This document shows, piece by piece, positions 27,301 to 36,071 of a DNA stretch of 64,000 nucleotides. A program made the translations under genes and the position numbers. The notes under the pieces are model-generated. The model did not search any database. It worked only from the letters and a program-made list of their open reading frames with translations, and was not told the origin of the DNA. Every line of letters starts with the position of its first letter. Position 1 is the first letter of the stretch. Source of the DNA: Paludibacter sp. Its GTDB lineage: Bacteria > Bacteroidota > Bacteroidia > Bacteroidales > Paludibacteraceae. The DNA is taken from assembly GCF_009712605.1 (NCBI RefSeq), contig NZ_WASO01000001.1:372001-436000 (forward strand). Direction: 5' to 3'.

Positions 27301-27624
27301 TTAGCGTTTCCCTTTTTTTGAACCAAACAGTAGAACCGCCCCGGCAACGATCAAAAGCAAAGGCCAAACGTATTCGGAAAAGTTACGGGTCATCTGAATG
27401 ATGTCCGAAAGGCGCAGGAAAAGTCCGATAACCAGCAAAACAATCCCAATGGTCAGGTTCTTGTTGGTTAACAGGAAGATGATGCCGGCATAGATTGGGT
27501 AGTTGCGGAACTCAAAAATGTATTGAGCAGCACTTTCGGGAATGAAATGCAGGTGGTCCAGCAGAAAAAGCACCCCAAAAAAGATAAGAGTGATACCCCA
27601 CGATAAACGGTTGTCTTTTTTCAT
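27301..27624 (-). CDS. Small membrane protein, DUF5668/LiaF-like transmembrane region
   Basis: A 107-residue protein with four hydrophobic segments (about 8-24, 40-52, 54-72 and 84-101) in the W-G-x-x-L-I-x-x-G-x-L-F-L-L pattern of the LiaI-LiaF-like transmembrane family. Such regions occur in envelope-stress sensors, but here no soluble LiaF part follows, and function is unknown. Basic ends (MKKDNR at the start, GSKKGKR at the end) should face the cytoplasm. It precedes the DUF2520 gene by 10 bases. Confidence 0.75.
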   Translation of the reverse strand: MKKDNRLSWGITLIFFGVLFLLDHLHFIPESAAQYIFEFRNYPIYAGIIFLLTNKNLTIGIVLLVIGLFLRLSDIIQMTRNFSEYVWPLLLIVAGAVLLFGSKKGKR

Positions 27625-27694
27625 TGGTGTGAAATTTATAATAGAATTTGTATCGGCTAGATTATTAAGAAATTGGCTGATAGATTGTTGTTCA

Positions 27695-27814
27695 GACCTC
27701 TCCTCCTAACCTCCTCTCCGAAGGCGAGGAGGAACACAGCCGTAGCAATGCAAGATGAAACTCATTCATCAGGTATAAAGCCCCTCTCCTCGGGAGAGGG
27801 GTTGGGGAGAGGTC
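27695..27814. repeat. 120 bp paired-hairpin element, copy 2
   Basis: It begins GACCTCTCC and ends GGAGAGGTC and is exactly 120 bases long, as is the copy at 14050-14169. The left half forms CCTCCTCTCC / GGCGAGGAGG and the right half CCCCTCTCC / GGAGAGGGG; the middle 40 bases differ from the other copy. It fills the 303-base gap between the small membrane gene and the ROK kinase gene together with a hairpin at 27875-27904. Confidence 0.75.
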
Positions 27815-27874
27815 AAATGCTCAAGTTAAACATAGATTCAACCGGTGTGAAACTTATAATCTTGTGTTTATGAT

Positions 27875-27904
27875 AACAGCCCACGGGAGATCCCGCAGGC
27901 TGTT
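27875..27904 (-). terminator. Hairpin after the ROK kinase gene
   Basis: AACAGCC pairs with GGCTGTT around an inner CGGG/CCCG stem. It lies 24 bases beyond the end of the ROK gene on the minus strand. The T tract is short, so the terminator call is tentative. Confidence 0.45.
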
Positions 27905-27927
27905 TTATCAGACAAAATAGTGAAATC

Positions 27928-28887
27928 TTATTTCAATTCCCAGGCTAAAGCACTTGCGCCAAGAACGGCTGCATCGGCTTCGTTGAGGGCGGAGAACAGC
28001 AATTTGACTTTGCCTTGCCAAATGGGCAACAGGTTTTTCTCCATGTTGTCGCGTACGGGCTTCATAATCAGATCGCCCGATTTTGCCAAGCCACCGAAGA
28101 TTACAATAGCTTCAGGTGCACTGAATGCAACAAAGTCAGCAAAAGCTTCACCCAGCAGTTTGCCGGTATAGTCAAAAATTTCAAGGGCAATTGCATCTCC
28201 TTTCACAGCCGCATCAAAAACATCTTTAGAGGTGATGCTTTCGAGAGGAATGTTGCGTAACAGGCTGTCATCTTTGCGCATCTCGAGCAATTCTCTTGCT
28301 GTACGTGCAACACCGGTAGCCGAAGTATAGGTTTCGAGGCAACCGGTTTTTCCGCAACCGCATACACGTCCGTTGTTGCGAACAATAGTGGTGTGGCCGA
28401 GTTCACCGGCAAAGCCGTCATGACCGTAAACCAACTGACCATTGATAACGATACCGCTGCCAACTCCTGTTCCCAGCGTAATCATGATGAAATTTTTCAT
28501 GCCGCGGGCTGCACCATAGGTCATTTCGCCGATAGCAGCTGCATTGGCGTCGTTGGTCAGAGCCGCCGGAACACCGAACTTTTCTTTTAGCATGTTTGCG
28601 AATGGGATAACGCCTTTCCATGGGAGGTTAGGTGCAAATTCCACGTTGCCGGTATAGTAGTTGCCGTTGGGCGCTCCCATTCCGATGCCTTTAATTTTTT
28701 CGATACCGCCTACTTCTTCGATGATTTCCATTAAAGCGGTATACAATTCATCGATATAGAGATTTACGTCTGTGTGTTTCTGAGTTTTGATGGCACCTCT
28801 GCGCAATACTTCGCCGCGCATGTCAACAATACCGAAAGCGGTATTTGTGCCACCCATATCAATGCCAATTACATAAGGACTTTCCAT
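27928..28887 (-). CDS. ROK family sugar kinase (glucokinase-like)
   Basis: A 319-residue cytoplasmic kinase of the ROK family. The ATP phosphate loop GIDMGGTNTAFGIVD (about 8-22), the sugar-site region LTNDANAAAIGE (about 111-122), and the ROK zinc motif with GHTTIVRNNGRVCGCGKTG (cysteines near 176-181, plus one in GCLE) are all present; the catalytic aspartate is in NDAN. Next to a sugar permease of the FHS family it most likely phosphorylates imported glucose or a related hexose; N-acetylhexosamine is also possible. It follows the permease by 23 bases on the same strand. Confidence 0.92.
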   Translation of the reverse strand: MESPYVIGIDMGGTNTAFGIVDMRGEVLRRGAIKTQKHTDVNLYIDELYTALMEIIEEVGGIEKIKGIGMGAPNGNYYTGNVEFAPNLPWKGVIPFANMLKEKFGVPAALTNDANAAAIGEMTYGAARGMKNFIMITLGTGVGSGIVINGQLVYGHDGFAGELGHTTIVRNNGRVCGCGKTGCLETYTSATGVARTARELLEMRKDDSLLRNIPLESITSKDVFDAAVKGDAIALEIFDYTGKLLGEAFADFVAFSAPEAIVIFGGLAKSGDLIMKPVRDNMEKNLLPIWQGKVKLLFSALNEADAAVLGASALAWELK

Positions 28888-28910
28888 AGTTTTGGTAAAA
28901 GATTATGTGG

Positions 28911-30179
28911 TTATTCTACTGGAATATCTTTGTTCACGTTTTTGCAGCCTACCAATGCATACCAAAGCATATAAGCCAGACATGCAAACATTACCCAATA
29001 GCTGCTGATATAGCCGAAATGGTCTGAAACCCATCCCTGAATGAGGGGAACGATACCACCACCGCAAACCATCACCATAAAGATACCGGAAGCAGCAGCT
29101 GTGTATTTGCCCAGACCTTCTACTGCCAGATTGAAAATTCCACCCCACATAATGGAGGTGCAAAGTCCGCACAGTACGATGAAGATGACACTGATAGGGA
29201 CTACTGTGCCGATGAATGGAACGGTAACAACCAGTGATTTAGGACTGAAAATAGCAAGAAGAATCAGGATAAGACCGGTTGAAGCTACAGCTGTCAACAT
29301 AGTTTTACTTGAAACTTTAGCACCGATAGACGCACCGGTCAAACGGCCTACTAACATAAGCAACCAGTAAAGACCTACGATACTTCCTGCAATGGTAGCA
29401 TCAATGCCAAGGCCGGGGTTGGCTGCTGATGATTGTGCTGTCATATAAAGGTTTGCTGTACTTGGGATACCGATTTCGATACCAACATAGATGAAGATAG
29501 CAACAGCTCCGAAGATGAAGTGGCGGAATGAAAGAGGACTGTGAGTGTCTTTTACTTTTTTGTCTTCTGCCTTTTCCATGTGAGGTTCTGGTATGTCAAC
29601 AAAAAGAAGAACAACAAATGCCAAAGCGAAAATACCTAAGGCAAGGAATAACGCAGGATTAGCTTTCTCAATGGTTCTTCCGGCTACATCACCCATTAAC
29701 CAGCCTACAAGCATTGGGGTGATTGTTGCACCGATAGAGTTGATTGAACCTCCGAACTGGATTAACTGATTTCCTTTGTTTCCACCGCCTCCGAGAGTGT
29801 TAAGCATTGGATTAACTACCGTGTTGAGCATACACATTGAAAAACCGGAAATAAATGCACCGATCAGATAAACAGAAAAACTGCCGACCTGACCCGAAAG
29901 AAATTGTACGGAGACCCCTACAAATCCTACTATAATGGCAGAAAGAGCTGTTTTTTTATACCCGATTTTCTTTAGCATCATACCTGCCGGGATACCCATA
30001 AAAGCATAGGCAAGGAAGTTGCCGAGGAATCCTAACTGAGATTCAAAATTGGTAGCGCCAAACTGTTTGGCAACGATTACCCCCATAGGACTTGGCAGCC
30101 CGGTTACGAAGGCAATCATAAAAAACAATGCAAACATCATTGCAATTGGCAATGCGTAGCTTTTTTGATTTGTGTTCAT
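28911..30179 (-). CDS. Sugar:proton symporter, FHS family of the MFS
   Basis: A 422-residue permease with twelve predicted helices. The family is the fucose/glucose/galactose (FucP/GluP) group, as shown by GNFLAYAFMGIPAGMMLKK (about 50-68), a small-residue central region with GGGGNKGNQLIQFGGSINS and the C-terminal half ending in a conserved GGGIVPLIQGWVSD (about 370-383). It imports a sugar with a proton, and the downstream ROK kinase should trap it. The operon is read from a promoter with both boxes at 30238-30269. Confidence 0.9.
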   Translation of the reverse strand: MNTNQKSYALPIAMMFALFFMIAFVTGLPSPMGVIVAKQFGATNFESQLGFLGNFLAYAFMGIPAGMMLKKIGYKKTALSAIIVGFVGVSVQFLSGQVGSFSVYLIGAFISGFSMCMLNTVVNPMLNTLGGGGNKGNQLIQFGGSINSIGATITPMLVGWLMGDVAGRTIEKANPALFLALGIFALAFVVLLFVDIPEPHMEKAEDKKVKDTHSPLSFRHFIFGAVAIFIYVGIEIGIPSTANLYMTAQSSAANPGLGIDATIAGSIVGLYWLLMLVGRLTGASIGAKVSSKTMLTAVASTGLILILLAIFSPKSLVVTVPFIGTVVPISVIFIVLCGLCTSIMWGGIFNLAVEGLGKYTAAASGIFMVMVCGGGIVPLIQGWVSDHFGYISSYWVMFACLAYMLWYALVGCKNVNKDIPVE

Positions 30180-30237
30180 TTGATAGGTTGATTTTGTTAG
30201 ATGTTAATAATTAATTTGTGTTTGATAAATCAGGCGT

Positions 30238-30269
30238 TAAAAGTAGCAATTTTTTTTGAAGCTATACAA
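30238..30269 (-). promoter_or_regulatory. Promoter of the sugar permease-kinase operon
   Basis: On the minus strand TTG (30267-30269), a 21-base spacer, then TACTTTTA (30238-30245), seven of eight matching the -7 consensus. It lies 58 bases ahead of the permease ATG. Confidence 0.55.
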
Positions 30270-30295
30270 CGCAAACACGTGCCTTCCTGTATTTT

Positions 30296-31006
30296 TTACT
30301 GTTTTTTAGAAATGTAACTCCCGATCGAAAATAGTACATATACGGCAATGACCATGGCAAGCGATCCGGGACTGAAACGGGACACGAGAACAATGAGGGC
30401 AGATGTTATCAGAAAGCTAAACTGTATTTTGTTGTCTTCCCACTTTAAGTTTTTCATTTTCAACGAAAACATGGGCCATTCGGATACCAGCAAATAGCAG
30501 AAAATAGCTATCAGAATGATGTAGTACTCCCAATAAATAGATGCAAAGAGATTATTGGAGGTGTAGACGAATGAAGCCCAGAAAATAGCATTCGCCGGTA
30601 CCGGTAATCCGATGAACGATGTTGTCTGTCGCGTGTCGATGTTGAATTTAGCGAGGCGGAGGCACGAGAAAATGGCGATCAGAAAGGCCAGATAACTGAG
30701 AATGTGCCAGTCGAGAGGCAAACAATCGTACAAAATAGAAAAGACCATGGCCGAAGGAGCTACTCCAAAGCTTACTATATCTGCCAGGGAGTCGAGCTCT
30801 TTGCCCATGGGCGAGTAAGCGTGTAGCATACGTGCTGCAAATCCGTCGAAAAAGTCAAAAACAGCTGCCAGTAAGATGAAAATAAGAGCCAACAGGTATT
30901 GGCCGTCAAAACCCGCTGAAATGGCGATACAACCCGAGAATAAATTACAACATGTAATTGTATTGGGAACATGCTTGATCAGCTTGCGTAAATCAATAGA
31001 AATCAT
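30296..31006 (-). CDS. pssA: CDP-diacylglycerol--serine O-phosphatidyltransferase
   Basis: Membrane enzyme that makes phosphatidylserine, the precursor of phosphatidylethanolamine. The 236-residue protein has the full CDP-alcohol phosphotransferase signature D-G-x2-A-R-x8-G-x3-D-x3-D (FDGFAARMLHAYSPMGKELD and following LAD, about 54-76) and about eight membrane segments. Phosphatidylserine decarboxylase, its usual partner, is not in the window. It follows thyA by about 50 bases on the same strand and may share its transcript. Confidence 0.93.
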   Translation of the reverse strand: MISIDLRKLIKHVPNTITCCNLFSGCIAISAGFDGQYLLALIFILLAAVFDFFDGFAARMLHAYSPMGKELDSLADIVSFGVAPSAMVFSILYDCLPLDWHILSYLAFLIAIFSCLRLAKFNIDTRQTTSFIGLPVPANAIFWASFVYTSNNLFASIYWEYYIILIAIFCYLLVSEWPMFSLKMKNLKWEDNKIQFSFLITSALIVLVSRFSPGSLAMVIAVYVLFSIGSYISKKQ

Positions 31007-31057
31007 TTTTGTCGTATTTGAGATTCTTTATTTGTGTTGTGCGAGGTGAACGTTTCA

Positions 31058-31852
31058 TTAAACGGCCACTGCGCCTTTAATATGCGGATGCGGATCGTAC
31101 CCTTCGAGCACGAAATCGCTGTATTCGAAGTCGAATATATTTTTCTTTTCGGGGTTGATTATCATCTGAGGTAAAGCCCGTGGTTCGCGAGAGAGCTGCA
31201 GGTGCACCTGTTCGAGGTGGTTGGTGTAAATATGAGCATCTCCCAACGTATGAACAAAATCGCCGGCTTTCAGTCCGGTGGCCTGCGCCATCATTTGCAG
31301 CAAGAGCGCGTAAGAAGCAATGTTGAATGGAACTCCCAGAAAGATGTCAGCGCTGCGTTGGTATAGTTGCAGGCTTAACCTGCCGTTTGCAACATAAAAC
31401 TGGAAAAAAGCATGGCAGGGGGGAAGATGCATTTCGGGCAGTGCTCCGACATTCCAGGCACTGACGATGATGCGTCGTGAATCCGGATTGTTTTTGATGG
31501 TTTCTACCGCTTCGCTGATCTGATCGATATGACCTCCTTTGTAATCCGGCCATGACCGCCATTGAGAACCATAGACGGGACCGAGCTCACCGTTTTCATC
31601 CGCCCACTCATTCCATATCCGCACTCCGTTGTCCTGCAGGTATTTTACATTCGTATCGCCTTTCAGAAACCAGAGTAATTCGTAAATGATGGATTTCAGA
31701 TGGAGTTTTTTGGTAGTCAGGAGCGGGAATCCGTCTTCAAGGCGAAAACGCATTTGATGGCCGAAAACACTTATCGTACCTGTTCCGGTGCGGTCTTCCT
31801 TGTGGACGCCTTCATCCAGAACCCGTTGCAGCAAGTCAAGATATTGTTGCAT
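31058..31852 (-). CDS. thyA: Thymidylate synthase
   Basis: Cytoplasmic ThyA methylates dUMP to dTMP using methylenetetrahydrofolate. The 264-residue length is exact for the short bacterial form. Visible are [16 protein letters not shown] (about 21-36), the catalytic cysteine in [12 protein letters not shown] (about 143-154), [18 protein letters not shown] and the C-terminal [10 protein letters not shown]. Dihydrofolate reductase often lies next to it but is not seen here. Confidence 0.97.
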   Translation of the reverse strand: MQQYLDLLQRVLDEGVHKEDRTGTGTISVFGHQMRFRLEDGFPLLTTKKLHLKSIIYELLWFLKGDTNVKYLQDNGVRIWNEWADENGELGPVYGSQWRSWPDYKGGHIDQISEAVETIKNNPDSRRIIVSAWNVGALPEMHLPPCHAFFQFYVANGRLSLQLYQRSADIFLGVPFNIASYALLLQMMAQATGLKAGDFVHTLGDAHIYTNHLEQVHLQLSREPRALPQMIINPEKKNIFDFEYSDFVLEGYDPHPHIKGAVAV

Positions 31853-32002
31853 AAAGCAATAAACTATAGTAGTGTTGTTAATGCAATTGTAAATATATCA
31901 GATGGTTACTGTGGTTCTGATTTATTTGCAAATTTGATACGAAGGTACACAAATTTCCAATAGCTATAGCACTCAAACTGAAATGTTTTTGAAATAAGGT
32001 TG

Positions 32003-32034
32003 TTGAAGAGGTTGGAGAATTATGCGTACTTTTG
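32003..32034 (+). promoter_or_regulatory. Promoter of the binding lipoprotein gene
   Basis: TTG (32003-32005), 21-base spacer, TACTTTTG (32027-32034), a full -7 match. The ATG at 32057 lies 22 bases further, which decides the start of that gene. Confidence 0.65.
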
Positions 32035-32056
32035 CGGAAAACTTATTCCACTCACG

Positions 32057-33193
32057 ATGTTTACGCGATTTAGCTGGTTTTTAGCATTATGCCTGTCGGT
32101 TGCCATGCTCTCTTCATGCAGTCAGAAAGGCAGTTCGAATGCAAACGTGACTCCCGACTCGGTTGTAAAGCCGAAGTATGCCACCGGGTTTGTGATCGAA
32201 TACTATCCCGGGTACAAATGCCTGCTTGTATATAATCCATGGAAAAAAGGAGCTGTGCAGGCAAAATATTACATTGTGACGCGAAACGGTGTCAATACTC
32301 CCGATAAGCGGAAAACGGTTGTGGCTCCTTTGCATTCTATTGCAGCAACTTCTGCCACTCATTACGCGTTTATCGCCGTTCTGAATGAATTACCTTCCAT
32401 AACAGGCATTGCTTCTCCCAAATTAGTCTATAATTCCACCCTGATTCGTCAATGCAGGGACGGAAAAACAGTCGATTTGGGTGATGCGTTTAGCCTCAAC
32501 GTGGAAAAGACGATGTCGTTGAAGCCTCAGTCTGTGATGATGAGCAGTTATAACCAGACGGATGCCGCGGCTGAAAGGATATCACAGGCCGGGATCCCCG
32601 TGATATTTAATAACGAATGGATGGAAACCTCTCCTTTAGGTCGGGCCGAATGGATAAAATTTGTAGCCGTGCTTTACAATAAAGAAAAGCTTGCCGATTC
32701 TATTTTCCGGCAAACGGAACAAAAATATCTGGCGGCGAAAGCGCTGGCTTCGAAGGCAAAAGGAACTCCCGAAGTTATGATAGGAAGCAGTTTTAAGGGA
32801 ACCTGGTACATGCCAAGCGGAAAAGGTTTTATGGGCAACCTGCTTGCCGATGCAAAGGTGAAATATCATTTTGCCAATGACACTACCGCTGGCAGTATTC
32901 CTGTGAATTTTGAACAGGCACTTCAAAACTTCGTAAATGCGCAGGTGTGGCTCAATTGCGATGCGAAAAACCTGAACAGCCTGATGCAGAGCGATGCCCG
33001 TTATGGACTTTTCAAAGCATGTAAAGACAAAAGAGTATATTCGTTGTACAACAGAATCAATGAATTGGGCGGGAATGATTTTTGGGAAGACGGAGTGCTT
33101 CATCCGGAGTTGATTCTTCAGGACTTTATTAAGGCGGTTCATCCGGAATTGTTGCCTGATTATAAGATGGTTTATGTTACACAACTTAAATGA
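32057..33193 (+). CDS. ABC transporter substrate-binding lipoprotein (BtuF/FepB-like)
   Basis: A 378-residue surface or periplasmic lipoprotein with signal peptide and lipobox LSSC (Cys21). The fold is that of the cobalamin/iron-siderophore binding family: two lobes joined by a long helix, with strand VVAPLHSIAATSATH (about 86-100), the switch region GIPVIFNNEW (about 177-186) and the C-terminal lobe from TPEVMIGSS. Ligands of this family are cobalamin, haem or ferric siderophores. No permease or ATPase gene is next to it. It forms a likely operon with the downstream C_GCAxxG_C_C gene (13-base gap). A start 19 codons upstream would overlap the promoter, so the ATG at 32057 is used. Confidence 0.85.
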   Translation: MFTRFSWFLALCLSVAMLSSCSQKGSSNANVTPDSVVKPKYATGFVIEYYPGYKCLLVYNPWKKGAVQAKYYIVTRNGVNTPDKRKTVVAPLHSIAATSATHYAFIAVLNELPSITGIASPKLVYNSTLIRQCRDGKTVDLGDAFSLNVEKTMSLKPQSVMMSSYNQTDAAAERISQAGIPVIFNNEWMETSPLGRAEWIKFVAVLYNKEKLADSIFRQTEQKYLAAKALASKAKGTPEVMIGSSFKGTWYMPSGKGFMGNLLADAKVKYHFANDTTAGSIPVNFEQALQNFVNAQVWLNCDAKNLNSLMQSDARYGLFKACKDKRVYSLYNRINELGGNDFWEDGVLHPELILQDFIKAVHPELLPDYKMVYVTQLK

Positions 33194-33206
33194 TAAAAAT
33201 TGAATT

Positions 33207-33674
33207 ATGCAGATAGACATTGAGCAACGTAAAGAAAAAGCGTTGGCGTTATTTAATGAAGGGTATAATTGTTCGCAGTCGGTATTTTGTGCTTATGCGG
33301 ATGTGTTTGAATTAGATCAGGAGCTTGCCCGGCGATTGACTTCGTCGTTTGGCGGAGGAATGGGGCGGTTGCGCGAAGTTTGTGGCGCCTTGACCGGTTC
33401 ATTTTTGCTGTTGGGTTTGCGATATCCGGCATCAGATCCGAACGATAAAAAAGCCAAAACCGATAATTATGCTTCGGCACAAAGGGTGGCCGACGATTTT
33501 AAATCACGTTTTGAAACTATTATATGCCGCGAGTTGCTGGATGTAAAGCGGCAGAGAGAATCACCCGAGCCTTCCGATCGCAATGCTGAGTATTATGCCA
33601 AACGACCATGTGCGCGATTTGTGGTAGAAGCGGCTGAGATTGTCGGTCGGGAAATGATGCGTATAAACGATTGA
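33207..33674 (+). CDS. C_GCAxxG_C_C family protein
   Basis: A 155-residue cysteine-rich protein of the C_GCAxxG_C_C family, named for the pattern seen here as YNCSQS (Cys near 22), GMGRLREVCGALTG (about 50-63), IICRELL (about 109) and RPCARFV (about 131). The cysteines are thought to bind a metal or redox cofactor; the function is not established. Its place after a cobalamin/iron-type binding protein suggests a role with that metal or corrinoid, which is inference. It has no signal peptide, so it is cytoplasmic. Confidence 0.88.
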   Translation: MQIDIEQRKEKALALFNEGYNCSQSVFCAYADVFELDQELARRLTSSFGGGMGRLREVCGALTGSFLLLGLRYPASDPNDKKAKTDNYASAQRVADDFKSRFETIICRELLDVKRQRESPEPSDRNAEYYAKRPCARFVVEAAEIVGREMMRIND

Positions 33675-33752
33675 TTGCTCGCGAAAAGGAAGTCTCTTTT
33701 TGTCATTATTTTATAAAAAGAGGCAAGTGTTAATGGCTTGGATAAAAATCAT

Positions 33753-33760
33753 TATATTTG
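33753..33760 (+). promoter_or_regulatory. Promoter -7 box of the first FKBP gene
   Basis: TATATTTG, a full match to TAnnTTTG, 67 bases ahead of the ATG at 33828. Confidence 0.5.
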
Positions 33761-33827
33761 CAACGCATTTTTGCCCAATATGGTACCGAAAAATATGTGA
33801 TATTGTTTAATCTAATAAAAACGAAAG

Positions 33828-34745
33828 ATGAAAAAATTAAGTGTTCTTGTTGTAGCAGGTTTAGCATTGATGGTTGGTTTTTCCTCATGCAGCCAAAGCT
33901 CTGTAAAAATGAAAACTCAGCTGGATAGTCTGAACTATGCGTTTGGCGTTTTGAACGGCCCGCAAGTAAAAGCTTATTCGTTGGGTGGTGATACCACAGC
34001 TAAAGCAGTAGATGCTTTTATCAAAGGTTTCGAAAAAGGTATCGGTTCTGACGATAAATATATTGCTCAATATGCTACCGGTCTTAACATCGGCGCATCT
34101 TTGAAAAAACAATCAAAAGGTGGTTTGATGGGCGACAGCACATTGAAAATGAATGTTGAATTGATCAAAGCAGGTTTGGTTGCCGGAATGAAAAATAAAG
34201 GAATGAAAATTCGTCCTGAAGTAGCTGAAATGTTCTTCCGTACCACTATGCAGAAATTGCAGGCTGAAAAATCTAAAAAACTTTACGGTAAAAACATCGA
34301 AGAAGGAAAAAAATTCCTCGAAGCCAATAAAAAGAAAGCAGGCGTGGTAACAACTCCTGACGGCTTACAATACGAAGTGATTAAAGCTGGTAACGGTCCG
34401 AAACCGACAGCCAACGACCAGGTAAAAGTTAACTACAAAGGAACTTTGATCAACGGAACTGTTTTTGATACTAACGAAGGTAAAGCTCCTGTAACATTTG
34501 GTGTTGGTCAGGTTATCAAAGGCTGGTCAGAAGCATTGACCATGATGCCTGTTGGTTCAAAATGGAAAATTTATGTTCCTGCAGAACTTGGTTATATGGA
34601 ACGTGAAATGGGTGCTATCAAACCTTTCTCAACTCTGGTATTCGAAGTTGAACTGTTAAGCATCGAAAAAGCTCCTGCTCAACAACAAGGTCCTCAAGGT
34701 CCTCAAGGTCCTGGTGCTCCTCAAGGTGCTCCACAGGGTCGCTAA
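33828..34745 (+). CDS. FKBP-type peptidyl-prolyl isomerase lipoprotein with GPQ-rich tail
   Basis: A 305-residue periplasmic folding catalyst with a lipoprotein signal (FSSC, Cys21). A helical dimerisation domain of the Mip/FkpA type (about 25-165) precedes the FKBP domain (about 175-280), with DGLQYEVIKAGNG, QVKVNYKGTLINGTVFD and VIKGWSEALTMMPVG. The last 25 residues are a low-complexity tail of GPQ and GAPQ repeats, like a short collagen-type or unstructured linker. It stands in its own transcription unit between a promoter and a strong terminator. Two other FKBP-type genes lie within 13 kb. Confidence 0.92.
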   Translation: MKKLSVLVVAGLALMVGFSSCSQSSVKMKTQLDSLNYAFGVLNGPQVKAYSLGGDTTAKAVDAFIKGFEKGIGSDDKYIAQYATGLNIGASLKKQSKGGLMGDSTLKMNVELIKAGLVAGMKNKGMKIRPEVAEMFFRTTMQKLQAEKSKKLYGKNIEEGKKFLEANKKKAGVVTTPDGLQYEVIKAGNGPKPTANDQVKVNYKGTLINGTVFDTNEGKAPVTFGVGQVIKGWSEALTMMPVGSKWKIYVPAELGYMEREMGAIKPFSTLVFEVELLSIEKAPAQQQGPQGPQGPGAPQGAPQGR

Positions 34746-34770
34746 TCAGTTGACACTATAACTTATCCAG

Positions 34771-34804
34771 AAGCGTTCTGCAAATTTGCAGAACGCTTTT
34801 TTTT
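34771..34804 (+). terminator. Intrinsic terminator after the first FKBP gene
   Basis: A perfect 28-base palindrome (34771-34798, arms AAGCGTTCTG and CAGAACGCTT) followed by T residues to 34804. Confidence 0.85.
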
Positions 34805-34857
34805 GTATCTCTGCTCAAATATCGTTTCTTTGTAAAATCTAATCCAAAAAACAGATA

Positions 34858-35925
34858 ATGATGCGACTGAGAGAGATTGTGCTAATCTTGTTTAGCTATC
34901 TGATTTTTACCATTCCTGTATTTGCGCAGAGCAATGACTCGGTAGAGGTTGTTCGGGTGATGAGCTATAATGTGGAGAATTTTCTGGATTATCGGCACGA
35001 TTCGCTTTTGTCCACGCCTGATACAATAAATATAAAAGGTTGGAGTGCCTCTCGCTATTATCAAAAACGTGACAATATCGCGAGGGTTATTACTGCTGTG
35101 GGAGGTTGGAATCCTCCTGTTTTAGTGGGTTTGTGCGAAATACAGAACCAAAGGGTGTTGGATGATCTGACCAGATACTCTGCTTTGCGTAATCTGCATT
35201 ATAAGGTTTCTCATTTTGAGTCGCCCGACCCCAGAGGAATTGACGTAGCATTGCTCTATCAGCCGAAATTCTTTAAGCCCTATCTGGAAAAGCCGGTTCG
35301 CATTCGTTTTGCGGATAATCCACACCGACATACCCGCGATATTTTATATGTGGCTGGTAAGTTGCGCAATGACGACACGTTGCATGTGTTTGTGAATCAT
35401 TTTCCTTCACGACTTGGTGGTGAACTGGAATCTCAAGATGCGCGGCTTCAGGTTGCTGCTGTTCTTCGCCGGCAGGTTGATAGCCTTTTTATCCTCAATG
35501 CGAGGGCAAACATTATTATCATGGGCGATTTTAATGACTACCCGGATAACGACAGCATGACCCGCGTATTGGGTGCTCTGCCCGACGATGCTCCGATAGC
35601 CGAAAAGAGCTTGTTCAATTTGTGTTATACTACCAATAAAGCCGCGCGAATCGGATCGTACAAACATGCAGGTGAATGGGGAATGTTGGATCAAATCGTT
35701 GTCTCTTCTCATCTGTTTGAACCAAAAGCTTCAGTTTTCACTTCTGGTTCCATGCTGCATGTCTTTGATGCTCCTTTTTTGCTCGAAGATGATTTGAAAT
35801 GGTTCGGAAAACAGCCTTTCCGAACATACGTGGGGATGAAGTACCACGGCGGCTTTAGCGATCACCTTCCTGTTTATGTAGACCTTTTTATTCGGAAGAG
35901 CTTGGAATTGCATTCTGATAAATAG
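34858..35925 (+). CDS. Secreted endonuclease/exonuclease/phosphatase family protein
   Basis: A 355-residue protein with a signal peptide (about 1-22, ending VFA-QS) and an EEP domain. The catalytic framework is visible: MSYNVENF (about 36-43), the metal-binding glutamate in GLCEIQN (about 93-99), GIDVALLYQP, the HFPSR loop (about 182-186), GDFNDYPDN (about 222-230) and the final SDHLPVYVD (about 338-346). Substrates in this family range from DNA and RNA to phosphoinositides; a secreted nuclease is the plain reading. It precedes a porin gene by 146 bases. Confidence 0.9.
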   Translation: MMRLREIVLILFSYLIFTIPVFAQSNDSVEVVRVMSYNVENFLDYRHDSLLSTPDTINIKGWSASRYYQKRDNIARVITAVGGWNPPVLVGLCEIQNQRVLDDLTRYSALRNLHYKVSHFESPDPRGIDVALLYQPKFFKPYLEKPVRIRFADNPHRHTRDILYVAGKLRNDDTLHVFVNHFPSRLGGELESQDARLQVAAVLRRQVDSLFILNARANIIIMGDFNDYPDNDSMTRVLGALPDDAPIAEKSLFNLCYTTNKAARIGSYKHAGEWGMLDQIVVSSHLFEPKASVFTSGSMLHVFDAPFLLEDDLKWFGKQPFRTYVGMKYHGGFSDHLPVYVDLFIRKSLELHSDK

Positions 35926-36030
35926 CCTGATTCCTCGAAAAAGCGTACGATTTGAATCTAAAATACAAAAGATATACTCTTTTTTAATATAAAAAGTCAA
36001 TAGAATAGTGCGGGATTCAATACTTGGTTG

Positions 36031-36038
36031 TATTTTTG
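36031..36038 (+). promoter_or_regulatory. Promoter -7 box of the porin gene
   Basis: TATTTTTG, a full match to TAnnTTTG, 33 bases ahead of the ATG at 36072. Confidence 0.55.
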
Positions 36039-36071
36039 CAGCCGATTTATTAATCCTCTAATTTGCATTAA

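Noticed and set aside
27673-27873. Small plus-strand frame over the 120 bp element
   Set aside because: The frame is made by the hairpin element; no start signal and no protein-like composition.
33690-33725. CTCTTTTT / AAAAAGAG hairpin after the C_GCAxxG_C_C gene
   Set aside because: Only 8 pairs, all but a few A-T, with a long loop and no T tract after it; too weak to call a terminator.
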